Positions 23,313 through 30,915 of a DNA stretch of 32,370 bases are shown piece by piece. The stretch is from Rubrivivax sp. GTDB taxonomy: Bacteria > Pseudomonadota > Gammaproteobacteria > Burkholderiales > Burkholderiaceae_C. Positions within the stretch are counted from its first letter, which is position 1, and the number at the start of each line of letters is the position of its first letter. The translations under genes were made by a program, and so were the position numbers. The DNA is taken from the NCBI GenBank assembly GCA_027483705.1, contig JAIXTY010000060.1:1-32370 (forward strand), read 5' to 3'. Below the pieces are notes generated by a model, which had not been told where the DNA came from, did no database searches, and saw nothing but the letters and a program-made list of their open reading frames with translations.

Positions 23313-25510
23313 TGAAGATCCGCAAGGAACTCTGGTTCGGCTTCATCATCATGGGGCTCATCATCGCCGGCACGGCGGTGATGCTGCTGATGGCGCCCAA
23401 GATCACCAACGGCCACCTCGGGCTGATGATGCTGGCCCTCGTGGTGGTGGCCATCATGCTGGGCTTCCCGACCGCCTTCACGCTGATGGGCATGGGGATG
23501 ATCTTCACGTGGATCGCCTACGAGGAGAACACGTCCAAGACGCTCACGCTGATGGTGCAGAGCGCCTTCAAGGTGATGGGCAACGACGTGCTCATCTCGA
23601 TCCCGCTGTTCGTGTTCATGGGCTACCTGGTCGAGCGGGCCAACCTGATCGACAAGCTCTTCCGCAGCCTGCACCTGGCGCTGGCCCGCGTGCCGGGCTC
23701 GTTGGCGGTGGCCACCATCTTCACCTGCGCGGTGTTCGCCACGGCCACCGGCATCGTCGGTGCGGTGGTCACGCTGATGGGCCTCTTGGCACTGCCGCAG
23801 ATGCTCAAGGGCGGCTACGACGTGCGCGTCTCGGCCGGCGCCATCACGGCCGGCGGCTGCCTGGGCATCCTGATCCCGCCGAGCGTGATGCTCATCGTCT
23901 ACGGCGCCACGGCGGGCGTGTCGGTGGTGCAGCTGTACGCCGGCGCGTTCTTCCCCGGGCTGATGCTGGCGGGCCTGTACATCGTCTACGTGATCGTGCT
24001 GGCCAAGCTCAAACCCAACCTGATGCCGCCGCTGACGGCCGCGCAGCGCTTCGTGCCGCTTCCGGCACCGGTGCAGCCGCTGGCCGACCGCGGCGCGCGG
24101 CTGGCGCTGCCCGCCCTGCTGGGCAGCTCGTTCGGCGGCGGCGCGCCGGCCGACGACCGCCGCTTCCTGCGACGGCAGCTGCTGACGGCGCTGCTGCCGC
24201 TGGCCTTCTTCGGCATCGTGGCGTTCACGGGCTGGCACCTGAACACGCGGCCGGGCGCGGCCCCCGAGGCGGCGCCCGTGGCCACCGGTGGCGCGCTGGC
24301 CGAACCCGGTGGTGGCGTGGCCGAGCCGCCGGGCGCCGGCGGGCTTCAGGAGCCGCCGTCTGCCGAGGGCGGGCTCAAGGAGCCCGGTGATTCCGGTGGC
24401 CTGAAGGAACCGGGCGAGCCCACGAGCCTGGCCGAGCCCGGAGGTGCCGCATCGGCCGCCGCCGAGCCCGCGCCGGCCGGTGGCGTGCAGGAGCCGCCCG
24501 GCGCCGCCGGCGTGCAGGAGCCCCCGGGCGCCAGCGCCGCCCCCGAGGCCCCGCGCGAGCGCACGCCGGCCACGCGCGGCTACTGGATCGGCCTGGGCGT
24601 CGGCGTCGCGGCGCTGGCGGTGTTCTACGGTCTGCTGAGCTTCCAGCGGCTCGAGGTCTTCAAGATGCTGCTGGGCAGCTTCTTCCCGCTGGTGGTGCTG
24701 ATCCTGGCGGTGCTGGGCTCCATCGTGCTGGGCCTGGCCACGCCCACCGAGGCGGCGGCCGTCGGCGCCTTCGGCGGCTACCTGCTGGCCGCCGTGTATG
24801 CCGTACTCGGCAAGGCCGCCGGCGGGCGCCGGCGCATCTTCGGGCTGTGGCTGCTGCTGTGGTCACCGGCCATCGCGGTGCTGACCTGGTTCCTGCTGCA
24901 CGAAGAGGGCTTCGGCGCGCCGCCGGTGCCGCTGTGGCTGGGCACAGTGGCCGCCGTCGGCGTGCTGGGCTGGGTGTTCGCGGCCTACAGGCAGTCGGGG
25001 CTGCAGAGCGAGGTCAAGGAGTCGGTGCTGCTCACCGCCAAGACCAGTGCCATGGTCTGCTGGCTGTTCGTGGGCAGCGCCATCTTCTCGGCGGCCTTCG
25101 CGCTGCTGGGCGGGCAGGAGCTCGTCGAGAAGTGGGTGATGTCGATGAACCTCACCAAGACCGAGTTCCTGATCCTGAGCCAGGTGATCATCTTCATCCT
25201 GGGCTGGCCGCTGGAGTGGACCGAGATCATCGTGATCTTCATGCCCATCTTCATCCCGCTGCTCGACAACTTCGGCGTCGACCCGCTGTTCTTCGGCCTG
25301 CTGGTGGCGCTGAACCTGCAGACGGCCTTCCTGAGCCCGCCGGTGGCGATGGCGGCGTTCTACCTGAAGGGCGTGAGCCCGCCGCACGTGACGCTGAACC
25401 AGATCTTCGCCGGCATGCTGCCGTTCATGGCGATCCAGGTGCTGGCGATCGTGCTGCTGTACAACTTCCCGGCCATCGGTCTGTGGCTGCCGGAAGTCCT
25501 GTACAAGTGA
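23312..25510 (+). CDS. TRAP transporter large permease (DctM) with repeat insert
   Basis: The ion-coupled translocation subunit. At 732 residues it is far longer than the 425-620 usual for DctM. The N-terminal part (1-280) has canonical helices: LGFPTAFTLMG, GNDVLISIPLFVFMGYLVE, ATATGIVGAVVTLMGLLALP and GGCLGILIPPSVMLIVYGA. The C-terminal part (460-732) includes GLATPTEAAAVGAFGGYLLA, LGWPLEWTEIIVIFMPIFIP and LQTAFLSPPVAMAAFYLKG. Between them is an extra region with one predicted helix on each side (about 290-310 and 424-444) and a Gly/Pro/Glu-rich repeat (about 326-408). The start overlaps the dctQ stop. Both halves keep their motifs and the frame is open, so the insert is a genuine part of the protein rather than an assembly join. 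Confidence 0.93.
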   Translation: MKIRKELWFGFIIMGLIIAGTAVMLLMAPKITNGHLGLMMLALVVVAIMLGFPTAFTLMGMGMIFTWIAYEENTSKTLTLMVQSAFKVMGNDVLISIPLFVFMGYLVERANLIDKLFRSLHLALARVPGSLAVATIFTCAVFATATGIVGAVVTLMGLLALPQMLKGGYDVRVSAGAITAGGCLGILIPPSVMLIVYGATAGVSVVQLYAGAFFPGLMLAGLYIVYVIVLAKLKPNLMPPLTAAQRFVPLPAPVQPLADRGARLALPALLGSSFGGGAPADDRRFLRRQLLTALLPLAFFGIVAFTGWHLNTRPGAAPEAAPVATGGALAEPGGGVAEPPGAGGLQEPPSAEGGLKEPGDSGGLKEPGEPTSLAEPGGAASAAAEPAPAGGVQEPPGAAGVQEPPGASAAPEAPRERTPATRGYWIGLGVGVAALAVFYGLLSFQRLEVFKMLLGSFFPLVVLILAVLGSIVLGLATPTEAAAVGAFGGYLLAAVYAVLGKAAGGRRRIFGLWLLLWSPAIAVLTWFLLHEEGFGAPPVPLWLGTVAAVGVLGWVFAAYRQSGLQSEVKESVLLTAKTSAMVCWLFVGSAIFSAAFALLGGQELVEKWVMSMNLTKTEFLILSQVIIFILGWPLEWTEIIVIFMPIFIPLLDNFGVDPLFFGLLVALNLQTAFLSPPVAMAAFYLKGVSPPHVTLNQIFAGMLPFMAIQVLAIVLLYNFPAIGLWLPEVLYK
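24287..24533 (+). repeat. Gly-rich [LV]-x-Glu-Pro repeat tract inside dctM
   Basis: Eight units of the form [Leu/Val]-x-Glu-Pro separated by Gly/Pro/Ala spacers: LAEP, VAEP, LQEP, LKEP, LKEP, LAEP, VQEP, VQEP. The DNA repeats are imperfect (units such as GGGCTTCAGGAGCC and GGGCTCAAGGAGCC), consistent with expansion by slippage followed by drift. The tract is predicted disordered and acidic. Confidence 0.85.
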
Positions 25511-25525
25511 CGACGGCATGAAAAC

Positions 25526-25552
25526 GGCCCGCTCGTGATGCACGGGCGGGCC
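25526..25552 (-). terminator. Rho-independent terminator of the Rrf2-family gene
   Basis: A 12-bp stem (25526-25537 with 25541-25552, one G-U pair) and an ATG loop are followed on the minus strand by GTTTTC, giving a U-tract for the gene ending at 25599. On the plus strand it lies 16 bases past dctM and may help end that operon too, without a U-tract. Confidence 0.75.
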
Positions 25553-25557
25553 TGAAG

Positions 25558-25578
25558 GCCGGCGGCAGCGCCGCCGGC
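25558..25578. terminator. Second hairpin in the dctM/Rrf2 convergent gap
   Basis: GCCGGCGGC and GCCGCCGGC form a perfect 9-bp stem with a three-base AGC loop, next to the main terminator. No T-tract follows in either direction; it probably reinforces separation of the convergent transcripts. Confidence 0.4.
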
Positions 25579-25598
25579 AGGGGTGACGGAAACAGGGC

Positions 25599-26108
25599 TC
25601 AGTCGCCCAGCGAGCGCGCCAGCGCGAACACCGAATTCGGGGCTGTCGTGCGCACCGGCTTGACCACCGGTTGCGGCGTGATGGCACGGCGCGCCGGGCG
25701 CGGCTCGATGCTGACGCCCGAGTCCTTCTGCTCCTGAACCAGGTTGGCCAGCGTGATCGTGGCCATGTGCTCCAGCATCACGGCGTTCAGGCGCAGCCAC
25801 AGCGCGCGGCTCATGCCCAGGCTGCGCTCCTCGTCGGTCTGGTCCTCGAAGGGCTCATCGACGGCCTTGACGATGTCGGCCACGGTGATGCGCTCGGCCG
25901 GCCGGCCGAGGGTGTAGCCGCCGCCGGGGCCGCGGGTGCTCTCGACCAGGCCGTCCTTGCGCAGGCGGCTGAACAACTGCTCGAGGTACGACAGCGAGAT
26001 CTGCTGACGCTGGCTGATCGTGGCCAGCGCCACGGGGCCGGCGGGCTCGCGCAGGGCGAGGTCGATCAGCGCGTTGACGGCAAAACGGCCCTTGGTGCTC
26101 ATGCGCAT
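25599..26108 (-). CDS. Rrf2-family transcriptional regulator lacking cluster cysteines
   Basis: A 169-residue Rrf2/IscR-like regulator. The N-terminal winged HTH is well conserved: MRMSTKGRFAVNALIDLA, ISLSYLEQLFSRLRKDGLV, ESTRGPGGGYTLGRP, then ITVADIVKAVDEP. IscR ligates its iron-sulphur cluster with three Cys following this point; here the same stretch reads FEDQTDEERSLGMSRALW and no cysteine occurs anywhere in the protein. The C-terminal tail (about 128-169) is Pro/Arg/Ser-rich and unlike IscR. ATG at 26108 has AAGGAG six bases upstream. The gene stands alone, without isc genes, divergent from an NhaR-type regulator. Confidence 0.9.
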   Translation of the reverse strand: MRMSTKGRFAVNALIDLALREPAGPVALATISQRQQISLSYLEQLFSRLRKDGLVESTRGPGGGYTLGRPAERITVADIVKAVDEPFEDQTDEERSLGMSRALWLRLNAVMLEHMATITLANLVQEQKDSGVSIEPRPARRAITPQPVVKPVRTTAPNSVFALARSLGD

Positions 26109-26171
26109 GGTGTGCTCCTTCTGAAGCGGCGGTGGGCTGTCGCGTGCCCGATATCGAAGACGACACCAGGG

Positions 26172-26200
26172 AATGTAGGGTTGAGATCCCTTCGCGTAAA
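26172..26200 (-). promoter_or_regulatory. Candidate promoter of the Rrf2-family gene
   Basis: On the minus strand TTTACG (26200-26195) and TACATT (26177-26172) are 17 bases apart, 63 bases before the start codon. They interlock with the divergent promoter of the LysR-type gene, so polymerase binding at one should exclude the other. Confidence 0.5.
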
Positions 26201-26209
26201 TTCGATAAT
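26181..26209 (+). promoter_or_regulatory. Promoter of the NhaR-type LysR gene
   Basis: TTGAGA (26181-26186) and GATAAT (26204-26209) with a 17-base spacer are the best sigma-70 match in the window. Transcription would start near 26,216, giving a 5' leader of about 54 bases. Confidence 0.65.
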
Positions 26210-26269
26210 CAAACAAGATCAGTTCGTAGAAAACGCATCGTTTCAGGGAACCACCCACCGAGGCCCGCG

Positions 26270-27181
26270 ATGAACTTCAAGCACCTGCACTACTTCTGGG
26301 TGGCCGCCAAGGCCGGCGGCGTGGTGCGGGCCGGCGAGCAGCTGCACACCACGCCGCAGACGCTGTCGGCCCAGATCAAGCTGCTGGAAGATCGCCTCGG
26401 CCGGCGCCTGTTCCGCAAGAGCGGCCGCCAGCTCGAGCTCACCGACGACGGCCGCGTGGCCCTGCGCTTCGCCGACGAGATCTTCGCCCTCGGCTCCGAC
26501 CTCGAAACGGCCCTGCGCGAGAAGCGCGGCACGCGCGAGCAGGCGCTGGAGCTGCGCGTGGGCATCGAGGACGTGGTCGCCAAGTCGGTGGCCTACAAGC
26601 TGCTCGAGCCGGCGCTGAACCTGGCCGAGCCGGTGAAGCTGATCTGCGCCGAGGGCAGCTTCAACGACCTGATGGCGCAGCTGGCGCTGCACCGCCTGGA
26701 CCTCGTCATAGCCGACGAGCCGCTGACGCGCAAGCTCAGCGTCAAGGCCTTCAACCACAAGCTGGGCAGCTCGGCGGTGACCTTCTTCGCGGCCCCCGAG
26801 CTGGCGGCGCGGCTGCGCCAGCCGTTCCCCAAGTGCCTGGACGGCGCGCCCATGCTGGTGCCCGGCGGCAGCTCGTCGGTGCGGCCGCAGTTCGACGCCT
26901 GGCTGGAACGCGAGCGGCTGCACCCGCGGGTCGTCGGCGAGTTCGGCGACGGCGCGCTGATGAAGGCGTTCGGGCGCCAGGGGCGCGGCGTGTTCCTCTC
27001 GCCCAGCGTCGTCGAGGACGAGACGGTGTCGCAGTACGGCGTGCAGGTGCTCGGTCGGGTCGACGAGATCAGCGACGACTTCTACGCCATCACTGCCGAA
27101 CGCCGCATCACGCACCCGGGTGTCGCGGCCATCACGCAGGCCGCGCGCTCGGAGCTGTTCAGTCCGCGCAGTCCGGCGTAG
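26270..27181 (+). CDS. nhaR: LysR-family regulator, NhaR type
   Basis: A 303-residue LysR-type activator. The HTH domain reads MNFKHLHYFWVAAKAGGVVR, then LHTTPQTLSAQIKLLEDRLG and FRKSGRQLELTDDGRVAL, which is closer to NhaR than to typical LysR members. The effector domain includes ICAEGSFNDLMAQLALHRLD and LVIADEPLTRKLSVKAFNH, and the late segment GRQGRGVFLSPSVVEDE. NhaR in E. coli responds to sodium and activates nhaA; no antiporter gene is nearby, so the target is unknown. ATG at 26270 fits the family N-terminus. Its end overlaps the convergent glucokinase gene by 23 bases. Confidence 0.9.
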   Translation: MNFKHLHYFWVAAKAGGVVRAGEQLHTTPQTLSAQIKLLEDRLGRRLFRKSGRQLELTDDGRVALRFADEIFALGSDLETALREKRGTREQALELRVGIEDVVAKSVAYKLLEPALNLAEPVKLICAEGSFNDLMAQLALHRLDLVIADEPLTRKLSVKAFNHKLGSSAVTFFAAPELAARLRQPFPKCLDGAPMLVPGGSSSVRPQFDAWLERERLHPRVVGEFGDGALMKAFGRQGRGVFLSPSVVEDETVSQYGVQVLGRVDEISDDFYAITAERRITHPGVAAITQAARSELFSPRSPA

Positions 27182-28205
27182 GCCGCTGCTCCAGCGCGGC
27201 GCTGGCACCCGTCAGCGCCGCCAGCGTGTCGGTGATCAGCCAGGTCGGGATGGCCTGGAGGTAGGGGCGGAAGCGGCCCTTGGCCTCGAAGCGCTCGCGG
27301 AAGCGCGAGACGAAGAAGCGCTCGCCCAGCCGCGGCACGATGCCGCCGCCGATGAAGACGCCGCCGCGCGCACCCACCGTCAGCGCCACGTTGCCCGCGA
27401 AGCTGCCGAGCAGGGCGCAGAACAGGTCGATCGTCTGGCTGCAGTGGGCATCCTCGCCCGCGAGACCCAGCTCGACGATGCGCTCGGCAGCGAGGTCCTG
27501 AACCACCACGCCGTCGACGGCCGCCACCGCGCGGTGCAGCACCGGCAGCCCGATGCCCGACAGCAGCCGCTCGGCCGACACGTGCGGGAACTCGCGCCGC
27601 GCCGCGGCCAGCACGGCGCTCTCGTGCTCGTCGGCCGGCGCCAGCGTCGCGTGGCCGCCCTCGCCCGGCACGGCCGCCCAGCCGCCACCCGCCGGCACGA
27701 TGGCCGCGACACCCAGACCGGTGCCCGGCCCGACCACCGCGCGCGCGCCGCCCGGCGCAGCCCCGGCGCTGCGGCCCACGGCACGCAGCTGCGACGGCAC
27801 CAGGTGCGGCAGGGCCAGCGCCAGGGCCTCGAAGTCGTTGAGCACCTGCAGGGTGTGCAGGGCCAGGCCGTCGCGCGCGTCGCGCCGCGAGAAGCTCCAG
27901 CCGCTGTTGGTGAGGTTGACGCGGTCGTCGACCACCGCAGTGGCCACGGCCCAGCAGGCCGCCCGCGGCGGCTCGAACGCGGTGCCCAGGTGGTGGCGCA
28001 GTTCGCCCAGGTAGGCCGCCGCGGCCTCGGCGGGGCCGGCATGGGCCGCGCACGCCAGCGTGCGCACGTGCGCCACGGCGGTGCCCGGGCTGGCCACCCA
28101 GCCGAAGCGGGCGTTCGTGCCGCCGATGTCCGCCACCAGCCAGGGGTGCGGGGCGGCGGCGCCGGAGCCGGCCAGGGAGCCCGCAAGCGGGCGGATATCG
28201 TTCAT
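27159..28205 (-). CDS. glk: Glucokinase (stand-alone paralogue)
   Basis: ATP-dependent phosphorylation of glucose to glucose 6-phosphate. This 348-residue protein of the bacterial glucokinase family has phosphate-1 motif VADIGGTNARFGW after a Pro/Ala-rich N-terminal extension, the sugar-binding VLNDFEALALALPHL, the GPGTGLGVA loop, PGEGGHATLAP, and a GGVFIGGGIVPRLGERF adenosine motif. Length is slightly above the E. coli enzyme (321) because of the extension. ATG at 28205 lacks a good ribosome site. It is head-to-head with a second glucokinase fused to a regulator, and the gap contains HexR-like palindromes. Which of the two dominates cannot be told from sequence. Confidence 0.92.
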   Translation of the reverse strand: MNDIRPLAGSLAGSGAAAPHPWLVADIGGTNARFGWVASPGTAVAHVRTLACAAHAGPAEAAAAYLGELRHHLGTAFEPPRAACWAVATAVVDDRVNLTNSGWSFSRRDARDGLALHTLQVLNDFEALALALPHLVPSQLRAVGRSAGAAPGGARAVVGPGTGLGVAAIVPAGGGWAAVPGEGGHATLAPADEHESAVLAAARREFPHVSAERLLSGIGLPVLHRAVAAVDGVVVQDLAAERIVELGLAGEDAHCSQTIDLFCALLGSFAGNVALTVGARGGVFIGGGIVPRLGERFFVSRFRERFEAKGRFRPYLQAIPTWLITDTLAALTGASAALEQRPTPDCAD

Positions 28206-28239
28206 GACAGCGTCGACAGCAAGGGACAAGCGCAAGGAC

Positions 28240-28254
28240 GGTAGCAAAACTACA
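28240..28254. promoter_or_regulatory. HexR-like operator 1 in the glucokinase divergent region
   Basis: GGTAG-CAAAA-CTACA is an inverted repeat with arms GTAG/CTAC and a five-base centre, 35 bases upstream of the stand-alone glucokinase start. It matches the TGTAG-N5-CTACA site on the other side at all but one arm base. Confidence 0.5.
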
Positions 28255-28270
28255 ACGGCACTACAAGGGC
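28249..28270. repeat. Tandem 11-base repeat with CTACA half-sites
   Basis: ACTACAACGGC (28249-28259) is followed directly by ACTACAAGGGC (28260-28270), 10 of 11 identical. Each copy has a CTACA half-site, spaced one helical turn apart, next to operator 1. It may give the regulator extra binding surface. Confidence 0.4.
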
Positions 28271-28328
28271 AATGCCCCGCACGGGCCGGCTTCGATCTCT
28301 CTGATACCCGGCGGTTCCGGGTTGACCC

Positions 28329-28343
28329 TGTAGTGAAGCTACA
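28329..28343. promoter_or_regulatory. HexR-like operator 2 upstream of the glucokinase-regulator fusion
   Basis: TGTAG-TGAAG-CTACA is a perfect inverted repeat of 5-base arms about a five-base centre. HexR sites in other proteobacteria are TGTA/TACA palindromes of this size. A -35-like TTGACC (28322-28327) abuts it, so binding would be expected to block that promoter. Confidence 0.6.
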
Positions 28344-28431
28344 GAAGCCAGGCCCAGACTGGACCCCTGCCCGGGCCCGACAGCCCTCACGCACAATCCG
28401 GGCCTGATCCGCGACCCGGCCCCGCCGCCGC

Positions 28432-30366
28432 ATGAGCCAGCCCTTCGACAGCCCCCGACTGCTCGCCGACATCGGCGGCACCTACGCCCGCTTCACGCTC
28501 GAGACGGCGCCCGGCCTGTTCGAGCACGGGGTGTCGCTGCGCTGCGCGGAGCATGCCGACTTCCACGCCGCCGTCACGGCCTACCTGCAGGGCCTGCCGC
28601 CGAACCAGGCCGCGAGCCTGGAGCACGCCGCCATCGCCATCGCCAACCCGGTGGAGGGCGACGCGGTGCGGATGACGAACTACCACTGGCAATTCTCCAT
28701 CGAGCAGATGCGCCAGCGGCTCGGGCTTGAAACGCTGGTGGTGGTGAACGACTTCACCGCACTGGCGATGTCGCTGCCGCGGCTGGCGCCCGGCCAGCGC
28801 CGCCAGGTGGGCGGCGGCCTGGCGCGCGAGCGCAGCGTGGTCGGCGTGCTCGGCGCGGGCACGGGCCTGGGCGTCAGCGGCCTGATCCCGGCCGGCGAGG
28901 GCTGGGTGGCCCTGGGCACGGAAGGTGGCCACACCAGCTTCTCGCCGCGCGACGAGCGCGAGATCGCCATCCTGCGCTACGGCCTCGCGCAGTACTCGCA
29001 CCTGTCGCACGAGCGGCTGCTGTCGGGGCCGGGGCTGGAGCTCATTCACCGCGCGCTGCGCGCCCACGCCGGGCTGCCGCCCGAGCCGCTGGCGGCGCCC
29101 GAGATCACGCGGCGCGCGCTCGACGGCACCGATCCGCTGTGCCTGGAGACGCTGGAGGCCTTCTGCTCGGTGCTGGGCAACGTCGCCGGCAACCTGGCGG
29201 TGACGCTGGGCGCCCTGGGCGGCATCTACATCGGTGGTGGCATTGTGCCGAGGCTGGGCACCTACTTCGACCGCAGCCCGTTCCGCGCGCGCTTCGAGGA
29301 CAAGGGCCGCTTCACCGACTACGTCAAGGGCATCCCGACCTACGTCGTCACGGCCGAGCACGCCACCTTCGTCGGCGCCTCGGCCATCCTGGCCGCGCAA
29401 CTGCGCACGATGCAGGCCGAGCACGGCTCGCCGATCCTCGGCCAGATCAAGCGCGCGCGCGACGGCCTCTCGCCGGCCGAAAAGCGCGTGGCCGACCACG
29501 TGCTCGCCCACCCGCGCGCGGCGCTGGGCGACCCCATCGCCGAGATCGCCCGCGCCGCGCAGGTGAGCCAGCCCACGGTGATCCGCTTCTGCCGCAGCCT
29601 GGGCTGCGAGGGCCTCTCGGACTTCAAGCTGCGGCTCGCGTCGGGCCTGAGCGCCACGGTGCCGATCACGCACACGCAGGTGACGGGCGAGGACAGCATG
29701 CTCGAGCTCGGCGTCAAGGTGCTGGGCAACACCGCGAGCGCCATCCTGGCGCTGCGCGATCAGCTCAACCGCGAGACGCTGGCCACGGCCATCGACCTGC
29801 TGGCCGGCGCCGAACGCATCGAGTTCTTCGCGGTCGGGCACTACGGCGTGGTGGCGCACGACGCGCAGTTCAAGTTCCTGCGCTTCGGCGTGCCCTGCGG
29901 CTGCCACACCGACGTGCGCCTGCAGCCGCTGGCCGCCAGCGTGCTGCGGCCGCGCGACGTGGTCGTGATCATCAGCAGCAGCGGCCGCATCGACGACCTG
30001 CTGGGCATCGTCGACACCGCGCGCGAGCGGGGCGCGCCGGTGCTGGCCATCACCGCGAGCCAGAGCCCGCTGGCGCGCAAGGCCGATGTCGCGCTGATCG
30101 TCGACCACGTCGAGGACGTGGCCACGCACGTGCCGATGGTCAGCCGCATCCTGCACCTGCTGATCGTCGACATCCTGGCCGTGGGCGTGACGATGAAGCT
30201 GGGCGGCGACACCGGCACCGGCCTGCCCCAGGCGGCGGCGGCCGGCCTCGACGAGGCGTCCGGCGTGCCGGTGGCCGCCGCGCCGCGGCCGCAGGGCGCC
30301 CGGCCGGTGGCGCCGGGCGTGAGTGCGGCCCGGCCGCTGGCCGGGCTCACGTCGCACAGCCGCTGA
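28432..30366 (+). CDS. Bifunctional glucokinase / RpiR (HexR-like) regulator fusion
   Basis: A 644-residue fusion. Residues 1-325 form a full glucokinase: ADIGGTYARFTLET, VVVNDFTALAMSLPRL, LGAGTGLGVSGLIP, GTEGGHTSFSP and GGIYIGGGIVPRLGTYF. Residues about 346-405 are an RpiR HTH (SPAEKRVADHVLAHPRAALG, then QVSQPTVIRFCRSLGCEGLS), and about 452-586 a SIS sugar-phosphate domain (IEFFAVGHYGVVAHDAQ, then VVVIISSSGRIDDLLGIV). The last 50 residues are Ala/Pro-rich and probably disordered. Similar fusions are known in Burkholderia relatives. The SIS domain probably reads a hexose- or KDG-type phosphate and the HTH the palindromes upstream, giving autoregulation. Confidence 0.94.
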   Translation: MSQPFDSPRLLADIGGTYARFTLETAPGLFEHGVSLRCAEHADFHAAVTAYLQGLPPNQAASLEHAAIAIANPVEGDAVRMTNYHWQFSIEQMRQRLGLETLVVVNDFTALAMSLPRLAPGQRRQVGGGLARERSVVGVLGAGTGLGVSGLIPAGEGWVALGTEGGHTSFSPRDEREIAILRYGLAQYSHLSHERLLSGPGLELIHRALRAHAGLPPEPLAAPEITRRALDGTDPLCLETLEAFCSVLGNVAGNLAVTLGALGGIYIGGGIVPRLGTYFDRSPFRARFEDKGRFTDYVKGIPTYVVTAEHATFVGASAILAAQLRTMQAEHGSPILGQIKRARDGLSPAEKRVADHVLAHPRAALGDPIAEIARAAQVSQPTVIRFCRSLGCEGLSDFKLRLASGLSATVPITHTQVTGEDSMLELGVKVLGNTASAILALRDQLNRETLATAIDLLAGAERIEFFAVGHYGVVAHDAQFKFLRFGVPCGCHTDVRLQPLAASVLRPRDVVVIISSSGRIDDLLGIVDTARERGAPVLAITASQSPLARKADVALIVDHVEDVATHVPMVSRILHLLIVDILAVGVTMKLGGDTGTGLPQAAAAGLDEASGVPVAAAPRPQGARPVAPGVSAARPLAGLTSHSR

Positions 30367-30386
30367 GGCGGCCGCGCGGGCGGTGG

Positions 30387-30821
30387 TCAGCCGCGCTTGG
30401 TGGTCTTCACCAGCTGGTTGATGGCGGACTCGATCTGGCCGATCACCTCGGCCGGCACGCCCTTGGACAGCAGGTTGGCGCGCGTGTTGTTGTCGATCTG
30501 CAGCATGCCGTCGGCGCCCAGCGGAATGACGACGCCGGCAACGACGACGTTCATCACCTTGCCCTCAGTCAGGCTGAAGCCGGCCGCGATGTTGACGCCG
30601 GCGATGCTGCGCGTGAGCAGCAGGCCGCCCGCGCCGCCGCTGCGGTTGGTCTCGACGCCGAAGCCCAGCGGCGACACCACGGGGCGCAGCGCCATCACGC
30701 GCGGGTCGATGCCCACGGCGCTGGCCATCGTGTCCGAGACCTTGTCGATGGCGGCGCAGCCCGACAGGCCGGCCACGGCAACGACGGCCGCGCAGGCGGC
30801 CAGGGAAAGGCGAAGATTCAT
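30387..30821 (-). CDS. Small putative lipoprotein
   Basis: A 144-residue protein with a type II signal peptide: MNLRLSLAACAAVVAVAG followed by lipobox LSGC, so Cys22 becomes the lipidated N-terminus. The mature part has glycine-rich and Val-rich stretches (GGAGGLLLTRSIAGVNIAA, VMNVVVAGVVIPLGADG) and a C-terminal helix ending INQLVKTTKRG. I do not recognise the family. ATG at 30821 has GAGGG eight bases upstream. It is divergent from metH and not obviously linked to it. Confidence 0.8.
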   Translation of the reverse strand: MNLRLSLAACAAVVAVAGLSGCAAIDKVSDTMASAVGIDPRVMALRPVVSPLGFGVETNRSGGAGGLLLTRSIAGVNIAAGFSLTEGKVMNVVVAGVVIPLGADGMLQIDNNTRANLLSKGVPAEVIGQIESAINQLVKTTKRG

Positions 30822-30898
30822 GCGGGATCCCTCGAAGAACGTTGGTTTGTTGATGCGCGCCACGGCTGGGGCCGGGGCGCGGAGCGGGCGCCGGTCTG

Positions 30899-30913
30899 GT
30901 AACCCACGGTTAC
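30899..30913. repeat. GTAAC/GTTAC inverted repeat upstream of the lipoprotein gene
   Basis: GTAAC and GTTAC are separated by five bases, forming an operator-sized dyad between the divergent lipoprotein and metH genes. Chance occurrence cannot be excluded. Confidence 0.25.
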
Positions 30914-30915
30914 GA

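Noticed and set aside
24287-24533. The repeat tract in dctM considered as a CRISPR or minisatellite outside a gene
   Set aside because: The units are imperfect, in frame and translate to a regular [LV]xEP pattern inside an intact permease; there are no spacers.
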